DNA of 64,000 bases from Suilimivivens sp963650485. Its GTDB lineage: Bacteria; Bacillota; Clostridia; Lachnospirales; Lachnospiraceae. The notes below the pieces were generated by a model. That model had not been told where the DNA came from and made no database searches. It saw only the letters and a program-made list of their open reading frames with translations. Made by a program: the position numbers and the translations under genes. The DNA lies in the NCBI GenBank assembly GCA_963650485.1, contig CAVJLN010000008.1, forward strand, positions 1 to 64,000, in the 5' to 3' direction. Positions 16,240 through 24,908 of the stretch are shown here, piece after piece (position 1 is the stretch's first letter; each line of letters opens with the position of its first letter).

Positions 16240-16335
16240 TTTTGAAATAACTACACTTAGCATAATACTATTATTTCAAAAAGTCACTCCGTTTTTGAAA
16301 TATATCGCATCAAGCAATACTCTTTATTTCAAAAA
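16240..16335. repeat. Tandem pair of TTTTGAAATA inverted repeats
   Basis: Two similar hairpin units follow each other: arms TTTTGAAATAA/TTATTTCAAAA at 16240-16250/16271-16281 and TTTTTGAAATA/TATTTCAAAAA at 16292-16302/16325-16335. The ~20-base loops are themselves similar. They fill the 250-base gap between spoIVB and the S66 gene, which otherwise holds only the S66 leader. Confidence 0.7.
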
Positions 16336-16349
16336 CTATGGTTTGTTTC

Positions 16350-17684
16350 CTAATCATGTTCCAGCATCTCCTCAATAAAGATTCCATATCCTCTGGTGGC
16401 ATCGCGGACAAGTACATGGGTGACTGCGCCAACCAGTTTTCCTTCCTGGATGATCGGGCTTCCACTCATGCCCTGAACAATTCCTCCGGTGGCAGCCAGG
16501 AGTTCTTTATCGGTTACCTGCAGGACAATTCCACGATTCACATTGTCATTTTCGAGATTGATGTCCAGAATTTCAATGTCGTACCGCTTAAGCTCACCTC
16601 CGAGTGAGCAGATAATCTGTGCCGGGCCTTTCTTAATATCCTGTTTCAGACAGAGCTCCATATATTCATTCGGATTTTCCTCAAAAAATTCCAGTGAACA
16701 ATCTCCAAAAATTCCCCTCAACGTATTCTCCGAAATCCGTCCCATAACATTCCGGTCATCATATTCAATAAATCCTGTCAGTTCTCCCGGACTTCCGCTG
16801 CTTCCTCTGGTAATTCCGATAATCTCCGTGTGATACAGCTTTCCTTCTCCCAGATCCATGAGTGTACTCGTATCCACATCATTGATTCCGTGTCCCAGTG
16901 CGCCGAAATGACCCTGTTCATCCACATAAGTCATGGTTCCGACTCCCTGTGCGTTATCTCTCACCCAGATACCCAGCTTATACTCGCCGCCCTGATCGGC
17001 CTGCGGTTCAATACGGACCGGAAGTTCATTTTCACCCCTGCGGATTTTTAAAACAAGCGGCTGTCCTTCACAGTGCATCACATAATCCATCAATTCTGCC
17101 TTGCTTTCCACCTTTTCATCATTCATTTCCAGGATGTAATCGCCAGCCTGCAAAATATTTTTAGCCGGTGCGCACATCTGCCCGGTTTCATTCTCGTAGC
17201 TCCCCACACCAACCACCAGAATTCCGTTAGTTTCTACGTAAATACCGATCGGAATTCCCACAGGCTTCAGCATCACATCCGGAATCACCTCAACATTCAC
17301 ATTCTTAAAAGGAACTACCCCAAACAGCTTTAGATCCATACGATAACTGTTCACCTGTTTTGCTTTTAATGTCACCGTTTTCTTAAGGTCGATCTGCAGA
17401 CCTTTTCGGCTTTTCCCCTCTGGTTTTCTCTGTTTTCCGATGGTTCCGCTTGTCTCCACCGCTTCCTTATACAGTTCTCCCGAAACCGGCACATACAGCT
17501 GAAGCTTCTGATCTACTCCGGCTTTCATCATAATCGTAGACGGCACGCGGTTCCAGATCAATAAATAACCGGTAAGCAATACCGCCAGAACTCCGGATCC
17601 CAGTAACAGAAAGAGAAACCGCCGGTATCTGGTGATCCGAAGTCTGTATATTCTGTTTTCTATCTCTAAATCATTGTCCGGCAT
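16350..17684 (-). CDS. spoIVB: SpoIVB peptidase
   Basis: Serine peptidase secreted from the forespore that triggers processing of pro-sigma-K in the mother cell. The start at 17684 (MPDNDLE) follows AAGGAGG; an in-frame ATG at 17717 would lie in the upstream repeat. It has 444 residues. There is one membrane segment at about 22-43 that anchors or exports it, a PDZ domain near 165-250 (AGDYILEMNDEKVES), then the S55 peptidase domain with catalytic His in FGALGHGIND and Ser in IVQGMSGSPI. It should be forespore-expressed (sigma-F/G), but I saw no clear consensus promoter. Upstream lie a modular repeat and the recN terminator. Confidence 0.96.
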   Translation of the reverse strand: MPDNDLEIENRIYRLRITRYRRFLFLLLGSGVLAVLLTGYLLIWNRVPSTIMMKAGVDQKLQLYVPVSGELYKEAVETSGTIGKQRKPEGKSRKGLQIDLKKTVTLKAKQVNSYRMDLKLFGVVPFKNVNVEVIPDVMLKPVGIPIGIYVETNGILVVGVGSYENETGQMCAPAKNILQAGDYILEMNDEKVESKAELMDYVMHCEGQPLVLKIRRGENELPVRIEPQADQGGEYKLGIWVRDNAQGVGTMTYVDEQGHFGALGHGINDVDTSTLMDLGEGKLYHTEIIGITRGSSGSPGELTGFIEYDDRNVMGRISENTLRGIFGDCSLEFFEENPNEYMELCLKQDIKKGPAQIICSLGGELKRYDIEILDINLENDNVNRGIVLQVTDKELLAATGGIVQGMSGSPIIQEGKLVGAVTHVLVRDATRGYGIFIEEMLEHD

Positions 17685-17700
17685 AGATCCCTCCTTACTG

Positions 17701-17860
17701 GCTCGCACTAACCTCAAGCTATGTCTTCGACTTGCTCATGCTCTACACTACCTGCTGCACTAAATTCGTGCTTCACTCACGCTCGCTCTCATAAAGTGCA
17801 CAGGTATGGTTCGCACTAAGTTCATCCTTCGCATTCGGCTCGGATTCACTAAGTGCTCTG
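17701..17860. repeat. Modular intergenic repeat, copy 1 (between recN terminator and spoIVB)
   Basis: Shares two blocks with copy 2 at 48571-48740: 66 bases (17794-17859, 61 identical) and 32 bases (17740-17771, 29 identical), separated by unrelated spacers of 22 and 23 bases. A 13-base block (GTCTTCGACTTGC) sits at 17723-17735 here but in the spacer of copy 2, so block order differs. Recurrent CTAAGTGC/GCACTAA heptamers mark block edges and can pair. It abuts the U-tract of the recN terminator. The rest of 17685-17945 is this repeat and that terminator. Confidence 0.8.
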
Positions 17861-17861
17861 C

Positions 17862-17898
17862 ACAATAAAAGAACACATTAAAATGAAATGTGTTCTTT
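17862..17898 (-). terminator. Rho-independent terminator of the recN operon
   Basis: On the minus strand, AAAGAACACATT pairs with AATGTGTTCTTT around a 7-base loop, followed by TTTTATTG. Confidence 0.87.
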
Positions 17899-17945
17899 CT
17901 TAGTATGTTCGGTTATTCTATTTTTACGCGGACAAATCCTTCCAA

Positions 17946-19637
17946 TTATGAGACAGATTCTTTGGCTTTCTGCGCCGTTATTTTCATCTCCTTTGCATTA
18001 GAGATCGCGGCTTCACTCACTTCTTCACTTCCTAAGAGACGCGCAAGCTCCTTTAAAGAAGCTTCCTCGGAAAGCTTCGTAAGATCGGTGACCGTCCTGT
18101 TTTCTTTTACGGATTTTTCAATCAAAAAATGGGTATCTGCCATGGCTGCAATCTGTGGCAGATGGGTGATGCAGATGATCTGTTTGTCCCTGGAAAGCTG
18201 TCCCATTTTTTCGGAAACCTTCCATGCGGTCTTGCCGCTGATTCCGGTGTCAATTTCATCAAAAATCAAGGTCGCGGTATCTTCTTTATCGGCAAATACA
18301 GTCTTAAATGCAAGCATGATCCGTGATAATTCACCACCGCTTGCCACCTGCCAGATCGGCCGCATGGCTTCACCTGGATTTACCGAAATCAAAAACTCGA
18401 TCTTATCATACCCATCTGCATGAAAATGATCCGGATCGGAGGTTACTTCGATGTCAAACTGAACGTCCATAAAGTTCAGGTCAATCATCGCTGCCTTTAA
18501 CCTTCGGCTTAACGGTTCTGCCGCCTCTTTCCGTAATCCGGAAAGTGTTTCACAAATTTCCAGAATATGCAGCTTCTTATCTTCGATCTGCTGCTTTAGC
18601 TGTTCTATATAAAATTCATAATTGCCAAGCTGTTCGAGCTTTTCCTGCTTCTGCTCATAAGAAGTAAGAATATCCGCAACGGTATTTCCGTATTTGCTTT
18701 TCAGATGGTTGATGAGATTCAGGCGTTCTTCCACCGCTGCAAACTCTTCTTCTTCGAAATTCAGGCTGTCGCTGTACTCGGAAAGAGCACGGTTAAAATC
18801 ATTGAGCAGACTGTCGATTTCAGATAACTGTCCACTAAGAGCATCCAGCTCCTCATCCAGATTCTGCACATTCTTAAGCTCCCGCATTGCTCGTCCCAGT
18901 GCATTGCCGGCACTTTCCTCTTCCTCGTAACCGGTCATGATATAAGCGCCTGTCACGGCCTCTTGGATACGTCTTGCGTGAGTCAGCTTCTGGTACTGCT
19001 TTTCAAGTTCTTCATCCTCACCCTTTTGCAGGGAAGCGGTTTCAATTTCATTTACTTCAAAGGAAAGAAGATCTGCCTCCCGTTTCCGCATCTCTTCATT
19101 CATATCCTGTTCATCAAGCTGCTGTTTCAGCTCCTGATACTGTCGTAATTCTTCCCTGAGTGTTTCCTTACACTTAAAAGCCTGTGATCCAATATACTGA
19201 TCCAGCATTCTTCCGTAAGATAACGGCTTTAACAGCGTCTGGTGCTCATGCTGTCCGTACATGTCCATGAGACACCCGGAAAGCTCTTTTAGCTGGCTGA
19301 CACTCACCGTTTCGCCATTGATCCGGCAGATGCTCTTGCCCGGCATAAGCTTCCGCTGCAAAAGCAGTGTTCCGTCATTCTCCATCGGAAGCCCCATCTC
19401 TTCGATCTGCTTTTTCTGAATGTCATTTAAGGAAAACAGAAGTTCAATGAGGGCATAATCTGCCCCGCTCCGGATGCTGTCTTTATCTGCCTTTGCACCA
19501 AGTGCCAGATGAATGGAACCCAGTACAATGGATTTACCGGCACCGGTCTCACCCGTAAGGATATTTAACCCTTTCGTAAAGGTAATCTCCTGTTCTTCGA
19601 TCAGTGCCAGATTTTTTACGTGTAAATTTTCAAGCAT
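17946..19637 (-). CDS. recN: DNA repair protein RecN
   Basis: SMC-like ATPase that acts at DNA double-strand breaks. The start at 19637 (MLENLHVKNLALIEE) follows AGGAGG; a longer in-frame start at 19673 lies over that site. It has 563 residues, the family length. The N-terminal half has Walker A GETGAGKSIVLGSI and the C-terminal half has the ABC signature SGGELSRIMLAFK and Walker B TLIFDEIDTGISG. Two long coiled-coil stretches lie between them. It is the last gene of the asp23-recN operon and is followed by a terminator. Confidence 0.97.
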   Translation of the reverse strand: MLENLHVKNLALIEEQEITFTKGLNILTGETGAGKSIVLGSIHLALGAKADKDSIRSGADYALIELLFSLNDIQKKQIEEMGLPMENDGTLLLQRKLMPGKSICRINGETVSVSQLKELSGCLMDMYGQHEHQTLLKPLSYGRMLDQYIGSQAFKCKETLREELRQYQELKQQLDEQDMNEEMRKREADLLSFEVNEIETASLQKGEDEELEKQYQKLTHARRIQEAVTGAYIMTGYEEEESAGNALGRAMRELKNVQNLDEELDALSGQLSEIDSLLNDFNRALSEYSDSLNFEEEEFAAVEERLNLINHLKSKYGNTVADILTSYEQKQEKLEQLGNYEFYIEQLKQQIEDKKLHILEICETLSGLRKEAAEPLSRRLKAAMIDLNFMDVQFDIEVTSDPDHFHADGYDKIEFLISVNPGEAMRPIWQVASGGELSRIMLAFKTVFADKEDTATLIFDEIDTGISGKTAWKVSEKMGQLSRDKQIICITHLPQIAAMADTHFLIEKSVKENRTVTDLTKLSEEASLKELARLLGSEEVSEAAISNAKEMKITAQKAKESVS

Positions 19638-19690
19638 TGCTTTTCCTCCTATGCTCCTTCTCTCAAAGCGCATAATAGGTTGGTTCTATC

Positions 19691-20143
19691 TTAATTTTCC
19701 ATAGCTTCTTTGATATTCTCCATGGTCTTTATGGCATCCGCTTCATTGTGCAGCACCAGCATAATCGTATCATCGCCTGCGATACAACCAACGATCTCCT
19801 TAAGCTTCATGGCATCAATGGCTGCCGCAACGGCCATCGCCATACCGGATACGGTTTTCACCACAAGGATATTCTGTGCAACATCCATGGAAACATACCC
19901 ATCCTTCAATACCCGGATATACTTGTCGCTTAAGTAATGATCGCTATGTACCAGAATCGTGTATTTCTGTCTGCCATTACCCGTCGGAACCTTCGTAAGC
20001 TTCAACTCCCGAATGTCTCTGGAAACAGTCGCCTGAGTCACATCAAAGCCGGCTTCCTTCAGCTTCTCTGCCAGCTCATCCTGCGTTTCAATCTCGTACT
20101 GCTCCACCAGTTCCTTCAGCTTCTGATGTCTGTTTTTCTTCAT
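19691..20143 (-). CDS. argR: Arginine repressor ArgR
   Basis: Hexameric arginine-responsive regulator of arginine biosynthesis and catabolism. It has 150 residues. The N-terminal winged helix contains TQATVSRDIRELKLTK, the recognition helix of the family, and the C-terminal domain has GCIAGDDTIMLVL, the arginine-binding and trimerisation motif. It lies between nadK and recN, the conserved Firmicute order. No arginine genes are near. Confidence 0.96.
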   Translation of the reverse strand: MKKNRHQKLKELVEQYEIETQDELAEKLKEAGFDVTQATVSRDIRELKLTKVPTGNGRQKYTILVHSDHYLSDKYIRVLKDGYVSMDVAQNILVVKTVSGMAMAVAAAIDAMKLKEIVGCIAGDDTIMLVLHNEADAIKTMENIKEAMEN

Positions 20144-20157
20144 AACCCCGTACCTTT

Positions 20158-21015
20158 CTAGAATTCACCCAATTTCTTATTTAATATTTCAAGAAAACTT
20201 TCTTTATGCAGCTTAATAATGCCTGTTGTTTTCTCAGACTGTACGATTTCTACCCGGTCTCCTGCCTCAAGTGTAATCTGGTGTCCCCCATCAAAAATCA
20301 CTTCGATTCCGCCTGCCGGAACCGGCTTCCTGCGCTCCTCCACTTCAATCCGTATCTGATCCTCCGCAGAAAATACAATGCTCCGGTTCTGCATAGAATG
20401 CGGACAGATCGGTGTAAGTACCATCAGCTTTGCACAGGGATTCACAATCGGTCCGCCCGCCGACAGGCTGTAGCCGGTAGAGCCGGTTGGTGTTGCAACC
20501 AGAATTCCATCTGCGTGATAACAGTGCAGATGCTTTTCATTTACAAAAATATTATAGGAATTGATCTGCAAGGATCCTCTTCTTGTAATGACAATATCAT
20601 TTAATGCCTGAAAGGTTTCCTTCCGCTTCGTACCGGAATAAACCGATCCGGAAAGCATCATCCGCTGTTCAATTTCAAAGTGATCCGAAAGCAGCTGGTC
20701 AAGAGAAGCTTCCAGATCATTCCGGTTGACCTCTGAAAGAAATCCAAGAGTTCCAAGGTTAATTCCAACGAGCGGAATCTCCGTATCAATGAGATCGATT
20801 GCCGCCTGCAGCATCGTTCCGTCCCCGCCTAATACAATGGCACATTCGGTATCTTCTGGAACGCATCCGGCCTGTGTATAACTGCTTCCTTCTTCGGGAA
20901 GCTCCTCTTCTACGATACATTCTGCCCCATGTGACGTCAGGTAATCCCGGATCCGGTTCGTCACCTGCAGATCTTTATCCTTTGTCCGATTCGTAATTAT
21001 AATAAAGTTTTTCAC
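20158..21015 (-). CDS. nadK: NAD kinase
   Basis: Phosphorylates NAD to NADP. It has 285 residues and carries GGDGTMLQA near residue 65 and the NE/GTLGFLSEV motif, plus ATPTGSTGYSLSAGGPIV. The start codon is GTG, at 21015, and its first base is the last base of the tlyA stop (TAGTG); GGAG lies 5 bases upstream, so translational coupling is likely. It is in the order tlyA-nadK-argR-recN. Confidence 0.96.
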   Translation of the reverse strand: MKNFIIITNRTKDKDLQVTNRIRDYLTSHGAECIVEEELPEEGSSYTQAGCVPEDTECAIVLGGDGTMLQAAIDLIDTEIPLVGINLGTLGFLSEVNRNDLEASLDQLLSDHFEIEQRMMLSGSVYSGTKRKETFQALNDIVITRRGSLQINSYNIFVNEKHLHCYHADGILVATPTGSTGYSLSAGGPIVNPCAKLMVLTPICPHSMQNRSIVFSAEDQIRIEVEERRKPVPAGGIEVIFDGGHQITLEAGDRVEIVQSEKTTGIIKLHKESFLEILNKKLGEF

Positions 21016-21839
21016 TATTTCTCCAAATCCAAATGTGCTTCTTTCACAATTTCTTTGATTTTCTTATCAAAAACTTCCAGAATCTCCGGATAAACCATCC
21101 GTTCCGGATTCTTCTTCAAATGAATGAGATACTCAATATTGCCTTCCGGTCCGCGGATCGGAGAATAGGACAGATCCAGTACTTCAAAGGAAACCTCATC
21201 TGCATGACGGACAATCTTTGCAATTACCTCCTCATGCACCTTCGGATCCCGCACAACGCCTTTCTTTCCAACCTTTTCCCTGCCGGCTTCAAACTGTGGC
21301 TTAATGAGCGCCACCATTTCTCCCTGCTCCTTTAATAATGCATACGCAGGCGTCAGAATTTTATCTAAAGAAATAAAGGACACATCGACCGATGCAAAAT
21401 CAAGTACATCCGAAATATCCTCCGGTGTCATATAGCGGAAATTGGTCTTTTCCATGCAGACAACCCGTTCGTCCTGACGTAATTTCCAGTCCAGCTGTCC
21501 GTAGCCCACATCCACGGAATACACCTTCGCGGCTCCGTTCTGTAACATACAATCGGTAAAGCCTCCTGTCGAAGCTCCGATATCCATACAGATCTTATCG
21601 GTTAGTGTGATCGGGAAGATCTTAAGCGCCTTTTCCAGCTTCAGCCCTCCCCGGCTCACATAGGGCAGTGCATGTCCTCTTACCTCAATCTGTGCACTTT
21701 CTTCGTCAAAGACAGAACCTGCCTTGTCTTCCTTTTGTCCATCCACATAGACGCTTCCGGCCATGATGACTGCCTTGGCCTTTTCCCTTGAAGGAGCCAG
21801 GCCCTTCTTTATAAGAAGCACATCCAGTCGTTCTTTCAT
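21015..21839 (-). CDS. tlyA: TlyA family rRNA methyltransferase/putative hemolysin
   Basis: 2'-O-methyltransferase of the TlyA family, which modifies rRNA in other bacteria. It has 274 residues. The N-terminal S4 RNA-binding domain (about 1-60; MKERLDVLLIKKGLAPSREKAKAVIMAGSV) is followed by a FtsJ-type Rossmann fold with DIGASTGGFTDCML and IKPQFEAGREKVGKKGVV. Its ATG overlaps the dxs stop by 4 bases. Whether it modifies 16S, 23S or both in this organism is not shown by sequence. Confidence 0.94.
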   Translation of the reverse strand: MKERLDVLLIKKGLAPSREKAKAVIMAGSVYVDGQKEDKAGSVFDEESAQIEVRGHALPYVSRGGLKLEKALKIFPITLTDKICMDIGASTGGFTDCMLQNGAAKVYSVDVGYGQLDWKLRQDERVVCMEKTNFRYMTPEDISDVLDFASVDVSFISLDKILTPAYALLKEQGEMVALIKPQFEAGREKVGKKGVVRDPKVHEEVIAKIVRHADEVSFEVLDLSYSPIRGPEGNIEYLIHLKKNPERMVYPEILEVFDKKIKEIVKEAHLDLEK

Positions 21840-23701
21840 AAAAGATCAACCATCTCTTTCCGTATTCTCGAAGTAATGGATTCTGCATCAATTCCGGTTT
21901 CATGCTTGAGCAGATCCACATTTCCATGTTCCACAAAGTCATCGGGAAGCGCTACATTCAGCAGCACGCTTTCGTTTTCCAGCGTGTCAAAGTATTCACG
22001 CACCTTCTCACCGAAGCCGCCGCTTGCCACATTCTCTTCCATGGTAACCACCATGCGGTGATTTCTTGCAGCCCATTCTACCGCTTTTTCATCAATCGGC
22101 TTTACAAACCGCGCATTCACGATGCTGCAGTCAATATCATATTCCTTTAACAGTTCCCGGACAGCAAGCGCGGTAACCACCATGCTGCCTACCGCAAGCA
22201 GGCACACCTCGCCCTCTGCATAAAGCAGCTCTGCCTTGCCAAGCTCGATCGGTGCCCGGAATTCCTTTAACCCTGAGTATGCTTCGCCACGCGGATAACG
22301 CACAGCCACCGGAGCCTCCATCGCAAGGGCGTATTTCATCATATCGGAAAGCTCCCATTTATTCTTCGGAGCCATAATATGCATATTCGGAATCGAGGAT
22401 AAGTACGACAGGTCAAAAATCCCCTGATGCGTCTCACCGTCACTTCCCACAAGCCCCGCACGGTCAATGGCAAATACCACCGGCAGATTCTGTAAACAAA
22501 CATCATGCAGAATCTGGTCGTAGGCTCTTTGCAGGAAGGAAGAATAAATTGCCACAATCGGTTTCATGCCGCCTGCTGCAAGTCCTGCTGCAAACGTAAC
22601 GGCATGCTCTTCAGCTATTCCCACATCAAAAAACCGATCCGGATAGACGTTCCGGAAACGCTTTAATCCGGTTCCATCCGGCATGGCTGCTGTAATGGCT
22701 ACCACACGCTCATCTCGGGAAGCCAGCTTTAACATCACCGTGGAAAAGATATCGGTATAATTTGCCGCCGTACGTGCTTTTAACGGAAGTCCGGTTTCCA
22801 CATCGAACGGCTCTGTTCCATGAAATCTTGCCGGATGACGCTCTGCCGGTGTAAAGCCTCTGCCCTTATCCGTAATCACATGAACTATGACCGCTTTACG
22901 TATTCTTCTGGCTTCCTGGAAGGTGCGCACCAGTGCGTTGACATCATGACCATCTACCGGCCCCAAGTATGTGATTCCCATATCCTCAAACAGCATACCA
23001 GGAACCACCATCTGCTTAAACATATTCTTAAACCGGCGGATCTTATTCGCAACCTTATCTCCGTTCGGCATATCCATAATCGTGTTATAAACACCGTCTC
23101 TTAGATTCAGATAGCTGTCTGCAGTACGTACACTGTTTAAATACTTCGACATTCCACCGACATTTTCAGAAATCGACATATTGTTGTCGTTTAAGACAAT
23201 GATGTAATTTGTTTCCAGCTTTGCCGCATTATTCAATGCTTCATATGCCATACCGCCCGTCAGGGAGCCATCCCCGATGACAGCAACAATCGTATTATTT
23301 TCACCCTTTAAATCTCTGGCCTTCACAAGACCTAAGCCTGCGGAAATCGAGGTTGAGCTGTGTCCGGTATTAAAGCAGTCACAGTCACTCTCCTTCGTTT
23401 TCGGAAAGCCGCTCATGCCACCAAATTTACGAAGCTTTTCAAAGCCTTCCTTTCTTCCTGTCAAAAGCTTGTGGGTATAAGACTGATGTCCTACATCCCA
23501 GATAATCTTATCCTCCGGCAGATTTAAAAAAAGATGCAGTGCCATTGTCAGCTCCACTGCTCCTAAATTGGACGCCAGATGTCCCCCGGTTTTGGAAATA
23601 CTTTGAATTAAAAACTCCCGGATTTCTTCTGCCAGAGCATCATAACTCTCCGGAGGGATATTCTTAATATCATTTGCGTTCTTAATTTTCTCAAGTATCA
23701 T
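21836..23701 (-). CDS. dxs: 1-deoxy-D-xylulose-5-phosphate synthase
   Basis: Thiamine-diphosphate enzyme that joins pyruvate and glyceraldehyde-3-phosphate, first step of the MEP pathway for isoprenoids. It has 621 residues. The ThDP motif GDGSLTGGMAYEALNNAA, the HLASNLGAVELTMALH segment and the catalytic DVGHQSYTHK region lie in the first half; the pyrimidine-binding GIAEEHAVTFAAGLA and the transketolase C-terminal domain follow. It lies between ispA and tlyA, so isoprenoid synthesis is co-expressed with exonuclease VII and RNA genes. Confidence 0.97.
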   Translation of the reverse strand: MILEKIKNANDIKNIPPESYDALAEEIREFLIQSISKTGGHLASNLGAVELTMALHLFLNLPEDKIIWDVGHQSYTHKLLTGRKEGFEKLRKFGGMSGFPKTKESDCDCFNTGHSSTSISAGLGLVKARDLKGENNTIVAVIGDGSLTGGMAYEALNNAAKLETNYIIVLNDNNMSISENVGGMSKYLNSVRTADSYLNLRDGVYNTIMDMPNGDKVANKIRRFKNMFKQMVVPGMLFEDMGITYLGPVDGHDVNALVRTFQEARRIRKAVIVHVITDKGRGFTPAERHPARFHGTEPFDVETGLPLKARTAANYTDIFSTVMLKLASRDERVVAITAAMPDGTGLKRFRNVYPDRFFDVGIAEEHAVTFAAGLAAGGMKPIVAIYSSFLQRAYDQILHDVCLQNLPVVFAIDRAGLVGSDGETHQGIFDLSYLSSIPNMHIMAPKNKWELSDMMKYALAMEAPVAVRYPRGEAYSGLKEFRAPIELGKAELLYAEGEVCLLAVGSMVVTALAVRELLKEYDIDCSIVNARFVKPIDEKAVEWAARNHRMVVTMEENVASGGFGEKVREYFDTLENESVLLNVALPDDFVEHGNVDLLKHETGIDAESITSRIRKEMVDLL

Positions 23702-23719
23702 CGTTTTCCCTGCTTTTCT

Positions 23720-24649
23720 CTATTTTTCCCGATTTACCAGCTGTTCTACCAGCTCTACCAAAAACTCATTCTTCGTTTCAAAGGACTTAAGGATCTCTAC
23801 CGCTTCCTCCGAAAGCTCCTTCACCTGCTGCTTCGATTCTTCGATGCCGTGAAGTGTTACATAGGTCAGCTTGTGATTCTTTTCATCACTTCCTACCGGC
23901 TTACCTAAAACCTCTGTCGTACTGGTAATATCCAGAATATCATCCTGTATCTGAAATGCGATGCCGATGTTGGAGGCAGCCCGTTCCATCTTCTCGATAT
24001 CCGTCTGCGAAGCCCCTGCAAGTGCCGCTCCGATCATCATGGCACACTCTATCAGCGCTGCTGTTTTATGTTCGTGAATAAATAATAAAGAATCCTCGGT
24101 CAGATCGGTTCTGCCCTCTGCTTCGATATCCGCAGTCTGCCCACCGATCATACCGTAGATCCCGGCTTTCTTCGAAAGAATCTGCATGGCCTTTCCAACG
24201 GCCCTGTAGTTCTTTAACTGCTGTGCTGGAGCAGTGAAAGACTCCTCTTCCAGAATCTGAAAGGCCTGGGATGCAGTTTCAAATGCAAGATTCAATAACC
24301 CGTCACCTGCCAGAATTGCCATACATTCACCGTATACCTTCCAGGTGGTCAGCTTGCCTCTCCGGTATTCGTCATTATCCATTGCCGGAAGATCGTCATG
24401 TACCAGGGAATAATTGTGGATCATTTCCAGAGCCGCCATAAATGGCCAGATGACTTCTCCTTTTCCACCGAAAAGGGTAAAACTCTCCTTCATCAGAACG
24501 GGACGTAACCGCTTTCCTCCTGCCATGGCACTGTAGCACATGGCATCCATAACCGTCTTCTGATAAGCCTCTTCCTTTGCCGGAAGATATTTCTGTAAAA
24601 TTTCTTCTGCCTGTTTTGTTTTTGTTTCTAATTCTTCATGAAAGCTCAT
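23720..24649 (-). CDS. ispA: Polyprenyl (farnesyl) diphosphate synthase
   Basis: Condenses isopentenyl and dimethylallyl or geranyl diphosphates. The start at 24649 (MSFHEELETK) overlaps the last codons of xseB and has GGAGG 12 bases upstream; a longer in-frame start at 24700 is inside xseB. It has 309 residues. The two Asp-rich motifs are DDLPAMDND (first) and QDDILDI (second), with GGKRLRP before the first. In this position the usual product is a short-chain (C15) synthase. Confidence 0.95.
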   Translation of the reverse strand: MSFHEELETKTKQAEEILQKYLPAKEEAYQKTVMDAMCYSAMAGGKRLRPVLMKESFTLFGGKGEVIWPFMAALEMIHNYSLVHDDLPAMDNDEYRRGKLTTWKVYGECMAILAGDGLLNLAFETASQAFQILEEESFTAPAQQLKNYRAVGKAMQILSKKAGIYGMIGGQTADIEAEGRTDLTEDSLLFIHEHKTAALIECAMMIGAALAGASQTDIEKMERAASNIGIAFQIQDDILDITSTTEVLGKPVGSDEKNHKLTYVTLHGIEESKQQVKELSEEAVEILKSFETKNEFLVELVEQLVNREK

Positions 24650-24866
24650 AGGTCGTTCCATCCTCCTGCAGCACAAGCACCTGCTTCTCCACACGGTCAA
24701 TGGACTCGTTGCATTTCTTCAGCAATTTCATCCCCGACTGATAAATTTCAAAGGATTCCTCCAAAGAGACATCCTCCTGTTCCAGTTGTTCTATCGCTTC
24801 TTCAAGCTGCTCAAAAGCCTTTTCCAGAGAAAATGCTTCCTTCTGTTCTTTTTCTTCTTTTCCCAT
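24636..24866 (-). CDS. xseB: Exodeoxyribonuclease VII small subunit
   Basis: Small helical subunit that binds XseA to form exonuclease VII. It has 76 residues and shows the family pattern FEQLEEAIEQLEQEDVSLEESFEIYQSGMKLLKKC. It starts 43 bases after the xseA stop and overlaps ispA by 14 bases at its end. Short but secure by motif and neighbours. Confidence 0.94.
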   Translation of the reverse strand: MGKEEKEQKEAFSLEKAFEQLEEAIEQLEQEDVSLEESFEIYQSGMKLLKKCNESIDRVEKQVLVLQEDGTTYELS

Positions 24867-24908
24867 TTTCTATCCTTCTCCCCGAGCTGCCATACTCATA
24901 TGCTTCCT

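Noticed and set aside
17685..17860. Sigma-F/G promoter for spoIVB
   Set aside because: I looked for TGNATA and CATNNTA type elements in the repeat; only partial matches (CATAGCT) with wrong spacing were found.
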